A stretch of DNA of 64,000 nucleotides from Bradyrhizobium viridifuturi. GTDB taxonomy: Bacteria > Pseudomonadota > Alphaproteobacteria > Rhizobiales > Xanthobacteraceae. Location: NCBI RefSeq assembly GCF_001238275.1, contig NZ_LGTB01000006.1, positions 143,807 to 207,806 of the forward strand, written 5' to 3'. The notes beneath the pieces are model-generated. The model worked only from the letters and a program-made list of their open reading frames with translations. It was not told the DNA's origin and ran no database searches. The position numbers were made by a program, and so were the translations under genes. This document shows, one piece after another, positions 49,354 to 58,089 of this stretch. The first letter of the stretch is position 1. Every line of letters starts with the position of its first letter.

Positions 49354-49861
49354 GTCAGCCTCGGGAATAGCCTGCGCCTCCAAGGTGTCATCTGTACAGC
49401 GCGGCAATGGTGCCGCGCGGAACTGCGCGGGCTCGTTGCCTTAGTCGCGGCGACAAGGAGGCACGTTCAAGGGCTTCTGAATGTTTGTTCATGCGAATCT
49501 GTGACGTGCACATCTTGACGCCAAGGCTGGACAGCCACACGTTTTCGGGGAGCCCAACGTTCATCTCCGGACGGGGGAGTTGCCCCGTTCGGACGTCCAC
49601 CTCGGAAGCCTGGGCCCCGGTAAACCACGGATGTGGCTGAGGAGTTACAACCGTTAAAAACAGGCTACCAACGGGGGATATTGATGAACCATTAAGCTTC
49701 CTGCCTGTTGATAAGGCAGAGGCTGCACGCGCCGTGCATTGCCGAAGTGAGTCGGTCGAGTGTCCAATGGACCCAGCGTGCCGACGCTGATTCGATCCTA
49801 GGACGCTCTGGTTACGACTCGTGTCAGTCGTGCGGCGATACATATCGTGGAGATAGGGATC
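49354..49861 (+). other. 508-base intergenic region upstream of prkA
   Basis: No credible gene; the open frames here lack ribosome sites and family features. It must carry the divergent promoters of the exported protein and of the prkA-yeaH-spoVR operon. The segment 49640-49700 is AT-richer (CCGTTAAAAACAGG, then TTGATGAACCATTAAGC) and ends in a small stem (CTGCCT/AGGCAG, near 49701-49721). I see no GGAAC-N16/17-CGTT motif and no -24/-12 sigma-54 motif. Confidence 0.4.
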
Positions 49862-51805
49862 ATGTACAACGATTCTTTGTTCAACGCCTTCGCAAGGTCG
49901 TTTGAAGCGCGAAGCCAGACCGACATGTCGATGGCCGAGTATCTGGAGTCGTGTCGAAGTGATCCGATGCGATACGCCAATGCGGCCGAGCGGTTATTAG
50001 CGGCAATCGGTGAGCCCCAGATGATCGACACGGCCAAGGACCCACGCCTTGGCCGTATCTTTTTGAACCGTACGATCAGGTCGTATCCGGCCTTCGCCGG
50101 CTTCTACGGCATGGAAGACACGATCGAGCGCCTGGTCGGCTTCTTCCGCCACGCCGCGCAGGGCCTCGAAGAGCGTAAGCAGATCCTCTATCTGCTCGGA
50201 CCGGTCGGCGGCGGCAAGTCATCGCTCGCCGAGCGCATCAAGGCGCTGATGGAAATCCATCCGATCTACGTGCTGAAGGCGGGTGACGAGCTGTCGCCGG
50301 TGTTCGAGAGCCCGCTCGGGCTGTTCGACCCCGAGCAGCTCGGGCCGATGATCGAGGAGAAGTACGGCATTCCGCGCCGCCGGCTGAGCGGGCTGATGTC
50401 GCCCTGGGCCTACAAGCGGCTCGAGGCCTTCGGCGGCGACATCTCGCAATTCCGCGTCGCGCGCATCCAGCCCTCGCGGCTGCGCCAGATCGCGGTCGCC
50501 AAGACCGAGCCCGGTGACGAGAACAACCAGGACATCTCCTCGCTGGTCGGCAAGGTCGACATCCGCAAGCTCGAGACCTACGCCCAGAACGACCCCGACG
50601 CCTACAGCTACTCCGGCGGGCTCAACCGCGCCAACCAGGGCGTGCTCGAGTTCGTCGAAATGTTCAAGGCGCCGATCAAGATGCTGCACCCGCTGCTGAC
50701 CGCGACGCAGGAGGGCAACTACATCGGCACCGAGAACATCGGTGCGATCCCGTTCACCGGCATCATCCTCGCGCACTCCAACGAAGCCGAGTGGCAGAGC
50801 TTCAAGACCAACAAGAACAACGAGGCCTTCATCGACCGCATCTGCGTCATCAAGGTCCCGTACTGCCTGCGGGTCACCGAGGAGCAGAAGATCTACGAGA
50901 AGCTGATCCAGGGCTCCGAGCTCGCCGCCGCGCCCTGCGCACCGGCAACGCTGGAAACGCTGGCCCGCTTCTCGGTGATGTCGCGCCTGCGCAAGCACGA
51001 GAACTCGACGCTGTTCGGCAAGATGCGGGTCTATGACGGCGAGAGCCTGAAGGAATCCGATCCGAAGGCGCGCAGCGTGCAGGAGTACAAGGACGCCGCG
51101 GGCGTCGACGAGGGCATGGACGGCGTCTCCACGCGCTTTGCCTTCAAGGTGCTGGCCTCGACCTTCAACCACGACACCACGGAGGTCGGCGCCGACGCGG
51201 TGCACCTGATGTACGTGCTGGAGATGGCGATCCGCCGCGAGCAGCTGCCTGACGAGACCGAGAAACGCTATCTCGAATTCATCAAGGCCGACCTTGCGCC
51301 GCGTTACGCCGAGTTCATCGGCAACGAGATCCAGAAGGCCTATCTGGAATCCTATGCCGACTACGGCCAGAACCTGTTCGACCGCTATGTCGATTACGCC
51401 GATGCCTGGATCGAGGATCAGGACTTCAAGGATCCCGACACCGGCCAGCTGATGAACCGGGAGCTTTTGAATCAAGAGTTGACCAAGATCGAGAAGCCGG
51501 CCGGCATCGCCAACCCGAAGGACTTCCGCAACGAGGTCGTCAAGTTCTCGCTGCGTTCGCGGGCGCACAATGGCGGCAAGAACCCGAGCTGGACCTCCTA
51601 CGAAAAGGTTCGCGACGTGATCGAGAAGCGGATATTCTCGCAGGTCGAGGATCTGCTTCCGGTCATCTCGTTCGGCTCCAAGAAGGACGGCGAGACCGAG
51701 AAGAAGCACGGCGAGTTCGTCGAGCGGATGGTGGAGCGCGGGTATACCGAGCGCCAGGTCCGCCGGCTCGTCGAGTGGTACATGCGCGTGAAGCAAGCAG
51801 GCTAG
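49862..51805 (+). CDS. prkA: PrkA family serine protein kinase
   Basis: A 647-residue protein: N-terminal AAA+ domain with Walker A LLGPVGGGKSSLAERIK (Lys119) and a C-terminal PrkA kinase-like region (DRYVDYADAWIEDQDF onwards). It corresponds to YeaG/PrkA, induced by starvation and stress in many proteobacteria; recent work on the Bacillus protein describes protease activity, so kinase function is not certain. ATG 49862 has GGAG about ten bases upstream; the in-frame GTG at 49847 lies on that site and is unlikely. First gene of the prkA-yeaH-spoVR operon. Confidence 0.95.
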   Translation: MYNDSLFNAFARSFEARSQTDMSMAEYLESCRSDPMRYANAAERLLAAIGEPQMIDTAKDPRLGRIFLNRTIRSYPAFAGFYGMEDTIERLVGFFRHAAQGLEERKQILYLLGPVGGGKSSLAERIKALMEIHPIYVLKAGDELSPVFESPLGLFDPEQLGPMIEEKYGIPRRRLSGLMSPWAYKRLEAFGGDISQFRVARIQPSRLRQIAVAKTEPGDENNQDISSLVGKVDIRKLETYAQNDPDAYSYSGGLNRANQGVLEFVEMFKAPIKMLHPLLTATQEGNYIGTENIGAIPFTGIILAHSNEAEWQSFKTNKNNEAFIDRICVIKVPYCLRVTEEQKIYEKLIQGSELAAAPCAPATLETLARFSVMSRLRKHENSTLFGKMRVYDGESLKESDPKARSVQEYKDAAGVDEGMDGVSTRFAFKVLASTFNHDTTEVGADAVHLMYVLEMAIRREQLPDETEKRYLEFIKADLAPRYAEFIGNEIQKAYLESYADYGQNLFDRYVDYADAWIEDQDFKDPDTGQLMNRELLNQELTKIEKPAGIANPKDFRNEVVKFSLRSRAHNGGKNPSWTSYEKVRDVIEKRIFSQVEDLLPVISFGSKKDGETEKKHGEFVERMVERGYTERQVRRLVEWYMRVKQAG

Positions 51806-51815
51806 TGCACGATCC

Positions 51816-51837
51816 GGAAAGCCGGCAGCGGCTTTCC
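51816..51837 (+). other. perfect 9-bp hairpin between prkA and yeaH
   Basis: GGAAAGCCG (51816-51824), a four-base loop, then CGGCTTTCC (51829-51837). No T-run follows, so it is not a classical terminator. It could protect the prkA 3' end or lower downstream expression. Confidence 0.5.
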
Positions 51838-51910
51838 GTCTCGTCCGGTTCCGTCCAATAAGAATGCGATGCGACTATGATGATCGCATCCGGCGCGAGG
51901 CAGATGCAAA

Positions 51911-53188
51911 GTGGTCATGCACATCGTCGATCGGCGGTTGAATCCGGGTAGCAAGAGCCTGGAGAACCGCCAGCGGTTCCTGCGGCGCGCCAAGGCGCTG
52001 GTGCAGGGGGCCGTCAAGAAGTCGTCACAGGACCGGGACATCAAGGATGTCCTGGAGGGTGGGGAAGTTACCATCCCGCTGGACGGCATGGATGAGCCGC
52101 GGTTCCGGCGTGAGGGCGGCACGCGCGACATGGTGCTGCCCGGCAACAAGAAGTTCGTCGAGGGCGACTGGCTGCAGCGCCCGAACCAGAGCGGCGGCAA
52201 GGGCTCCGGCGCAGGCGAGGGCGACAGCGAGGACGCCTTCCGCTTCGTGCTGAGCCGCGAGGAGTTCGTCGACCTCTTCCTCGACGATCTCGAACTGCCT
52301 GACCTCGCCAAGCGCAAGCTCGCGGAAACCGAGAGCGAAGGCATCCAGCGCGCCGGCTATGCGACCTCGGGCTCGCCCGCCAACATTTCGATCAGCCGCA
52401 CGGTGAGCCGGGCGCTGGCGCGCCGCGTGGCGCTGCGCCGGCCGCGCAAGGACGAGATCGAGGTGCTCGAGGCCGAGCTTGCGGAATGCGAAGACGATAC
52501 GCGCCGCCGCGAGCTGCTGGCCCAGCTCGAAGCGCTGAAGGCCAAGGCCAAGCGGATTCCCTTCATCGACCCGATCGACATCCGCTACCGTCGCTTCGAG
52601 ACGGTGCCGAAGCCGGTGGCGCAGGCCGTGATGTTCTGCCTGATGGACGTCTCGGGCTCGATGTCCGAGCACATGAAGGACCTGGCGAAGCGGTTCTACA
52701 TGCTGCTCTACGTCTTCCTGAAGCGGCGCTACAAGCACGTCGAGATCGTGTTCATCCGGCACACCGACCGCGCCGAGGAGGTGGACGAGGATACGTTCTT
52801 CCATGGGCCGGCATCCGGCGGCACGCTGGTGTCGAGCGCGCTGGTTGCGATGAACGATATCGTCCGCACCCGCTTCCGTCCGTCCGACTGGAACATCTAT
52901 GCGGCGCAGGCCTCGGACGGCGATAACATGACGTCCGACAGCGGGCTGACCGGGCATCTGTTGACCGACAAGATCCTGCCGGTCTGCCAGTTCTTCGCCT
53001 ATCTCGAGGTCGGCGAGGCCGCCAACTACACCTTCGACATGCCGGACTCCTCGCTCTGGACGCTCTATGAGCGTCTGCGCAACGACGGCGCGCCGCTGTC
53101 GATGCGCAAGGTGAGTGAGCGCGGCGAGATCTTCCCGGTGTTCCAGGACCTGTTCAAGCGCCGCACCACCAGTCAGGAAAGGGTTTAG
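51911..53188 (+). CDS. yeaH: YeaH/YhbH family protein (DUF444)
   Basis: A 425-residue cytosolic protein. The N-terminus IVDRRLNPGSKSLENRQRF is diagnostic of the family. The C-terminal half is a von Willebrand A-like domain with the metal-binding DVSGSMSEHMKDLAKRF (Asp246) and FFHGPASGGTLVSSAL. It works with PrkA and SpoVR in an unknown stress-related process. GTG 51911 fits the GAGG spacing better; ATG 51917 (MHIVDRRL) is the alternative. It ends just before spoVR. Confidence 0.94.
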   Translation: MVMHIVDRRLNPGSKSLENRQRFLRRAKALVQGAVKKSSQDRDIKDVLEGGEVTIPLDGMDEPRFRREGGTRDMVLPGNKKFVEGDWLQRPNQSGGKGSGAGEGDSEDAFRFVLSREEFVDLFLDDLELPDLAKRKLAETESEGIQRAGYATSGSPANISISRTVSRALARRVALRRPRKDEIEVLEAELAECEDDTRRRELLAQLEALKAKAKRIPFIDPIDIRYRRFETVPKPVAQAVMFCLMDVSGSMSEHMKDLAKRFYMLLYVFLKRRYKHVEIVFIRHTDRAEEVDEDTFFHGPASGGTLVSSALVAMNDIVRTRFRPSDWNIYAAQASDGDNMTSDSGLTGHLLTDKILPVCQFFAYLEVGEAANYTFDMPDSSLWTLYERLRNDGAPLSMRKVSERGEIFPVFQDLFKRRTTSQERV

Positions 53189-53191
53189 TTG

Positions 53192-54735
53192 ATGGGATCT
53201 TCCGGCGAACGGCTGTTCGAGGGCGCCGACTGGGATTTCCAGACGCTGCAGCGGATTCACGACGCCTGCGAGGAGGTCGCGCGCAAGGAGCTCGGGCTCG
53301 ACGTCTATCCCAACCAGATCGAGGTGATCACCGCCGAGCAGATGCTCGACGCCTATTCCTCGGTCGGCATGCCGCTGTTCTACAAGCACTGGTCGTTCGG
53401 CAAGCAGTTCGCCTTCCAGGAAGCGTCCTATCGCAAGGGCCTGATGGGCCTCGCCTATGAGATCGTGATCAACTCCTCGCCGTGCATCTCCTATCTGATG
53501 GAGGAGAACACCGCGACGATGCAGACGCTGGTGATCGCGCACGCGGCGTTCGGGCACAATCACTTCTTCAAGAACAACTATCTGTTCAAGCAGTGGACCG
53601 ACGCCGACGGCATCCTCGACTATCTCGAATTCGCCAAGGGCTACATCGCCGCCTGCGAGGACCGCCACGGCCGCGAGACGGTGGAGCGGACGCTCGATGC
53701 GGCGCATGCGCTGATGTCGCATGGCGTCGACCGCTATCCCGGCAAGAAGACGCTCGACCTGCGCGCCGAGGAGAAGCGTGCTGGCGAGCGCCGCCAGCAC
53801 GAGGAGGCCGTGTTCAACGATCTGTGGCGGACGGTGCCGAACACCAAGGCCAAGACCAAGGCCGCGCTGTCCGCCGAGCGCCGCCGCGCGCTGCTCGGCC
53901 TGCCGCAGGAGAACATCCTCTACTTCCTGGAGAAGACCGCGCCGCGCCTTGCGCCCTGGCAGCGCGAGCTCATTCGCATCGTTCGCCACATCGCGCAGTA
54001 TTTCTACCCGCAGGGACAGACCAAGGTGATGAACGAGGGCACCGCGACCTACGTCCATTACCGCATCATGAGCCGGCTGCATCAACAGGGCCGGATCACC
54101 GACGGCAATTTCCTCGAATTCCTGCAGTCGCACACCAACGTGGTGTTCCAGCCCGAGTTCGACGACCGCCGCTATTCCGGCTTCAACCCTTATGCGCTCG
54201 GCTTCGCCATGATGCAGGACATCGAGCGGATCGTGAAGAATCCGGAGGACGAGGACCGCGACTGGTTCCCCGATATTGCCGGCAAGGGCGACGTCGAGGG
54301 CGTGCTGCGTGAGATCTGGAGCAACTACCGCGACGAGAGCTTCATCAACCAGTTCCTCAGCCCGGCGCTGATCCGGCGCTTCCGCATGTTCCATCTGCAC
54401 GACGATCCCGCCGAAAGCCAGGGGATCAAGGTCGATGCGATCCATGACGAGCGCGGCTACCGCCGCGTGCGCCGCGAGCTGGCGCGGCAATACGACGTCG
54501 GCTTCGTCGACGCCAATATCGAGGTCATGGATGTCGATCTCGACGGCGATCGCCGCCTGATGCTGCGTCACACCACCGTGAAGGGCGCGCAGCTCAACGA
54601 GACCGACACGCGGCGCGTGCTGCAGCATCTCGCGACCTGTGGTCCTACGACGTTGCACTGACCGAAGTCGACGGCACCGACAAGGTGCTGAAGGAATACG
54701 TCGTCAGCCCGCGCGCAGCGGCGGTCGCGGCCTGA
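53192..54735 (+). CDS. spoVR: SpoVR family protein, frameshifted near the C-terminus
   Basis: About 514 residues once repaired; homologue of YcgB/SpoVR. Family features are IEVITAEQMLDAYSSVGMP, FAKGYIAACEDRHG and NEGTATYVHYRIMSRLHQQG, the last including a Glu and His pattern reminiscent of a zinc-peptidase fold. The frame ends early (HLATCGPTTLH) at 54661. One missing G next to 54634 restores LWSYDVALTEVDGTDKVL and the normal end AAAVAA. The start follows an AGGAAAGG site; an adjacent TTG at 53189 is possible. Third gene of the stress operon. Confidence 0.93.
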
Positions 54736-54864
54736 GCATGGCGCTCATGCAGCGACAAGCGAGTTGACCGCTGCGTGGAATGCACGTCTCGCTCGGTGGA
54801 CCTTCATTTCTATCGAAGGCCCACATCATGAACATCCCGGCAACATTTTCGGATTTGAAGCCGC

Positions 54865-54889
54865 ATCACGTTCCGCGCGCGAACGTGAT
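54865..54889. promoter_or_regulatory. 9-bp inverted repeat upstream of the solute-binding protein gene
   Basis: ATCACGTTC (54865-54873) and GAACGTGAT (54881-54889) are perfect inverted copies around CGCGCGC. The repeat lies about 95 bases before the next gene and 130 bases after spoVR. It could be an operator or a transcript-end hairpin; no T-run follows. Confidence 0.45.
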
Positions 54890-54983
54890 TGCCGGCTTGC
54901 GGAAATTTCGCTGCAGCCTTGGTGATTGCCTGCGCGGGCGCGATTGATAAGGTGCGCCGCGTCAAGAAAACCAAGAAAAGGAT

Positions 54984-56180
54984 ATGCTCTTGTCAACTCG
55001 CTCCCGCCTGGCGGCCCTTCTCGCCGTCACCGCGCTCACGGCTGCGTCGATCTCGTCATCCATTGCAGCCAATTCCGCGATCAAGATTGGAAATACTGCG
55101 CCCTATAGCGGCCCGGCGTCCGCCTACGGCACCATCGCACGCGCCGAAGCCGCATACTTCCAGATGCTCAACGATCAGGGCGGCATCAACGGCCGCAAGA
55201 TCGAGTTCGAGAGTCTCGACGATGCCTATTCGCCGTCGAAGACGGTGGAGCAGACCCGCAAGCTGGTCGAGCAGGACGAGGTGCTCGCGATCTTCAGCGC
55301 GGTCGGTACCGCGCCGAACATCTCGGTGCAGAAGTACCTGAACATCAAGAAAGTGCCCCAGCTGTTCGTGTCGTCAGGCGCGACGCGCTGGAACGACCCG
55401 AAGCAGTTCCCGTGGACGGTCGGCTTCAATCCGACCTATGAGCTCGAAGGCAGGCTCTATGCGAAGTACATCCTGAAGACCAAGCCGGACGCGAAGATCG
55501 CGGTCATCACGCCGAACGAGGACGCCGGCAAGGACTATCTCAGGGGCTTCAAGGACGGGCTGGGCGAGCATGTCGGCCAGATCGTCGCCGAGACCACCTA
55601 CCTCACGACGGACCCGACCATCGATTCCCAGATGGTGACGATGCGCGAGTCCGGCGCGGACGTGTTCTTCGCCGAGGCGACGCCGAAATTCGCCGCGCAA
55701 GCGCTGCGCAAGGCGGCGAGCATGGGCTGGAAGCCGTTGACCATCCTGCCGACCGTCTCCAACTCGGTCTCCGCGGTGCTGGAGCCGGCCGGACTCGAAA
55801 ACGTCATCGGTGTCGTGACCGGTCTCTATCTGAAGGACCCGACCGATCCGCGCTGGGCCGACGATGCGGGGCAGCAGGAGTTCTCGGCCTGGATGAAGAA
55901 GTACCAGCCCAATGCGAGCCCGGGCGATCTGTTCAACGTGCAGGGCTACACGGTCGCACAGGTCATGACGGCGGTGCTGAAGAACTGCAACGGCGACTAC
56001 AGCCGCGACAACATCATCAAGCAGGCGAGCAATCTGAAGGCGCTGGAATTGCCGATGCTGCTGCCGGGCATCAAGGTGCAGACCGAGCCCGACAATGTGA
56101 CACCGATCCGCCAGATCCAGATGGCGCGGTTCGACGGCAAGTCCTGGGCGCTGTTCGGCGACGTGCTGAGCGACAAGTAG
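54984..56180 (+). CDS. branched-chain amino-acid-type ABC transporter substrate-binding protein
   Basis: A 398-residue periplasmic binding protein with a signal peptide (to about SSSIAA) and the Leu/Ile/Val-binding (type 1) fold: IKIGNTAPYSGPASAYGTI, MLNDQGGINGRKIEFESLDD, YSPSKTVEQTRKLVEQDEVL and the C-terminal MARFDGKSWALFGDVL. Such proteins bind amino acids, amides, urea or aromatic acids; the ligand cannot be told. No permease or ATPase genes lie next to it, so it is an orphan binding protein. A short duplicate of its 3' coding end lies 250 bases downstream. Confidence 0.92.
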   Translation: MLLSTRSRLAALLAVTALTAASISSSIAANSAIKIGNTAPYSGPASAYGTIARAEAAYFQMLNDQGGINGRKIEFESLDDAYSPSKTVEQTRKLVEQDEVLAIFSAVGTAPNISVQKYLNIKKVPQLFVSSGATRWNDPKQFPWTVGFNPTYELEGRLYAKYILKTKPDAKIAVITPNEDAGKDYLRGFKDGLGEHVGQIVAETTYLTTDPTIDSQMVTMRESGADVFFAEATPKFAAQALRKAASMGWKPLTILPTVSNSVSAVLEPAGLENVIGVVTGLYLKDPTDPRWADDAGQQEFSAWMKKYQPNASPGDLFNVQGYTVAQVMTAVLKNCNGDYSRDNIIKQASNLKALELPMLLPGIKVQTEPDNVTPIRQIQMARFDGKSWALFGDVLSDK

Positions 56181-56194
56181 CGGTCACCAACTCC

Positions 56195-56340
56195 GCTGTC
56201 GTCCCGGCCTGGTGCGCAATTGCACACGGGAGCCGGGACCCATACGCCGTGGCTTCTGTTGGGAACGGGACTCGTCGTTCCAGCGTAGCTCGACAATCTG
56301 CATCGGTGGTTATGGGTCCCTGCGTTCGCAGGGAGACACG
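56195..56340. repeat. intergenic palindromic repeat element
   Basis: Contains GTCGTCCCGGCC...GCCGGGACCCATA (about 56199-56244) and, after about 70 bases, TATGGGTCCCTGCGTTCGCAGGG with a perfect 7-bp stem (56318-56333). Layout and ends resemble the element at 4945-5065. It lies directly behind the substrate-binding protein gene. Confidence 0.65.
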
Positions 56341-56352
56341 GAGTTTGCGATG

Positions 56353-56380
56353 CCGATCCGCCAGATCCGGATGGCGCGGT
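56353..56380 (+). repeat. 28-base duplicate of the 3' end of the substrate-binding protein gene
   Basis: The stretch matches 56103-56130 at 27 of 28 positions (CCGATCCGCCAGATCCRGAT, then GGCGCGGT) and would read PIRQIRMAR before a stop, as in the gene's PIRQIQMAR. It lies just after the palindromic element. It is probably the relic of a duplicated gene end or of an insertion event. Confidence 0.6.
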
Positions 56381-56487
56381 GATGCCGGACGGGGACATTT
56401 CGACCAAGCGTCGAAATGCGATCTTAACGTATGCCGGGTAAGTGCTGAGGTCGATAACTCCTGGTTGTCGATAATGCGATCCGAGCA

Positions 56488-57042
56488 ATGCGGCCTGGCC
56501 AAGACCTTCCCGACGTCGAGATCGGCATTTCCTTTTGGAAAGCGCTGGGTCTGTTGGTCGTCTGCGCCGTGTTTTGGCTGGGGAGCGCCGCCATCTTGTT
56601 CGGCTGGATTCCAGGCAAAGCGCCTAACACCAGCTTCATCGGCTATGTCCTCTTTATGATCACCGGCGTCGGCGCCTGCTTGTGTACATCGCAGTTGTTG
56701 TCGCCCAACAGGACCGTCATTGTCATCAACCGGTACGGCGTCCGCGACCTCAGAACATCGCTCAATCTCATCCCCTGGCAATCGGTGGAGTCGATCGATA
56801 TCTGCCGATCCACCCACGAGACTTGTGTGGTCCTGAAATTGACTCCCGCCGCGAGCGAGCGATTTGCCACGATGGCCGCAGCGCGTGGATTGCTGGCGAT
56901 AAGTAAAGTATGCGGGCTGGACGGAATCCCAATCAGTGCGACCACGCTCACGGTCAGCCCCGGCGCATTGCTCAAGATCTGCAACACTTACCTCGCTGCC
57001 GCGCGCGGCAGCGAGCCAGGACAGGTCGTTCCCTCAGCGTAG
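56488..57042 (+). CDS. two-helix membrane protein, STM3941-like
   Basis: A 184-residue protein with two N-terminal membrane helices (ALGLLVVCAVFWLGSAAILFG and GYVLFMITGVGACLCTSQLL, cited in part) and a cytosolic domain of PH-like character (VIVINRYGVRDLRTSLNLIPW). This layout is typical of the small STM3941-type proteins. Function unknown. Base composition is a little lower in GC than its neighbours. The 3' end overlaps the convergent korB gene by nine bases. Confidence 0.6.
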   Translation: MRPGQDLPDVEIGISFWKALGLLVVCAVFWLGSAAILFGWIPGKAPNTSFIGYVLFMITGVGACLCTSQLLSPNRTVIVINRYGVRDLRTSLNLIPWQSVESIDICRSTHETCVVLKLTPAASERFATMAAARGLLAISKVCGLDGIPISATTLTVSPGALLKICNTYLAAARGSEPGQVVPSA

Positions 57043-58089
57043 GCTGGCGTTGATCTTGTCCAGCACGGCCGAGCCGGGGCATAGCGCCTGCTCGTCCATG
57101 GTGTTGAGCGGCGTCTCGACGGTGTCGAGATGGGTGTGCAGATCCTCGGCGTCCGGATCGACATAGAGCAGACCGGTGACGATCTGGCCCTTGGCCGCGT
57201 GCTTCTGCAGGAAGGTCATCGCGCCCAGCCGATCGTGCGGATCGTAGTCGGCGTCGAGCTTGCGCAGCGCAAGGCGCGAACCGTCATGCTGCTCGACCAC
57301 CTGCACGGTGCCGGGCGCATAGTCGACGCTGATCGGCTCGCGGCCGACCAGCACGTCTAGCCGGTTCACCGCGTCATTGTGTTCGCGGACATAGTCAAAA
57401 CTCTTGGTCGAGCCGGCGTGGTTGTTGAAGGCTATGCAGGGGCTGATCACGTCGATGAAGGATGCGCCCTTGTGGCGGATCGCAGCTGCAATCAAGGGAA
57501 CCAATTGCGTCTTGTCGCCGGAGAAAGAGCGCGCGACGAAGGTGGCCCCTAACTGCAGCGCGATCGCGACCAGGTCGATCGCGTTGTCGGTGTTGGTGAC
57601 GCCCTTCTTGGACTTCGAGCCGCGGTCGGCGGTCGCCGAGAACTGGCCCTTGGTCAGGCCGTACACGCCGTTGTTCTCGACGATGTAGGTCATGTTGACG
57701 GCGCGCCGGATCGAATGCGCGAACTGGCCGAAGCCGATCGATGCGGAATCGCCGTCGCCGGAGACGCCGAGATAGATCAGGTCGCGGTTGGCGAGGTTGG
57801 CGCCGGTCAGCACCGACGGCATGCGGCCGTGCACCGAGTTGAAGCCGTGCGAATTGCCGAGGAAATAGTCCGGGGTCTTCGACGAGCAGCCGATGCCGGA
57901 AATCTTCGCCACCCGGTGCGGCTCGATCGAGAGCTCGTAGCAGGCCTCGATGATCGATGCGGTGATCGAATCGTGGCCGCAGCCGGCGCACAGCGTCGAG
58001 ATCTTGCCCTCGTAGTCGCGATGGGTATAGCCCAGCTCGTTCTTCTTCAGGCCGGGATGATGAAACTTCGGCTTTGCAATGTAGGTCAT
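57034..58089 (-). CDS. korB: 2-oxoacid:ferredoxin oxidoreductase beta subunit
   Basis: A 351-residue thiamine-diphosphate subunit. It has CAGCGHDSITASIIEACYEL and KISGIGCSSKTPDYFLG (Fe-S/TPP region), the ThDP motif GVSGDGDSASIGFGQF and the later IVENNGVYGLTKGQFS. It is most similar in layout to 2-oxoglutarate:ferredoxin oxidoreductase of aerobic bacteria, a two-subunit type without a separate delta subunit. Oxidises a 2-oxoacid to its acyl-CoA and reduces ferredoxin. It overlaps the alpha-subunit stop by four bases. Confidence 0.9.
   Translation of the reverse strand: MTYIAKPKFHHPGLKKNELGYTHRDYEGKISTLCAGCGHDSITASIIEACYELSIEPHRVAKISGIGCSSKTPDYFLGNSHGFNSVHGRMPSVLTGANLANRDLIYLGVSGDGDSASIGFGQFAHSIRRAVNMTYIVENNGVYGLTKGQFSATADRGSKSKKGVTNTDNAIDLVAIALQLGATFVARSFSGDKTQLVPLIAAAIRHKGASFIDVISPCIAFNNHAGSTKSFDYVREHNDAVNRLDVLVGREPISVDYAPGTVQVVEQHDGSRLALRKLDADYDPHDRLGAMTFLQKHAAKGQIVTGLLYVDPDAEDLHTHLDTVETPLNTMDEQALCPGSAVLDKINASLR

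Noticed and set aside
49354..49861. Possible small genes or an EcfG promoter in front of prkA
   Set aside because: The only GGAAC on the relevant strand (near 49417) has CGTT after 10 bases, not 16-17, and the open frames lack ribosome sites and recognisable content.
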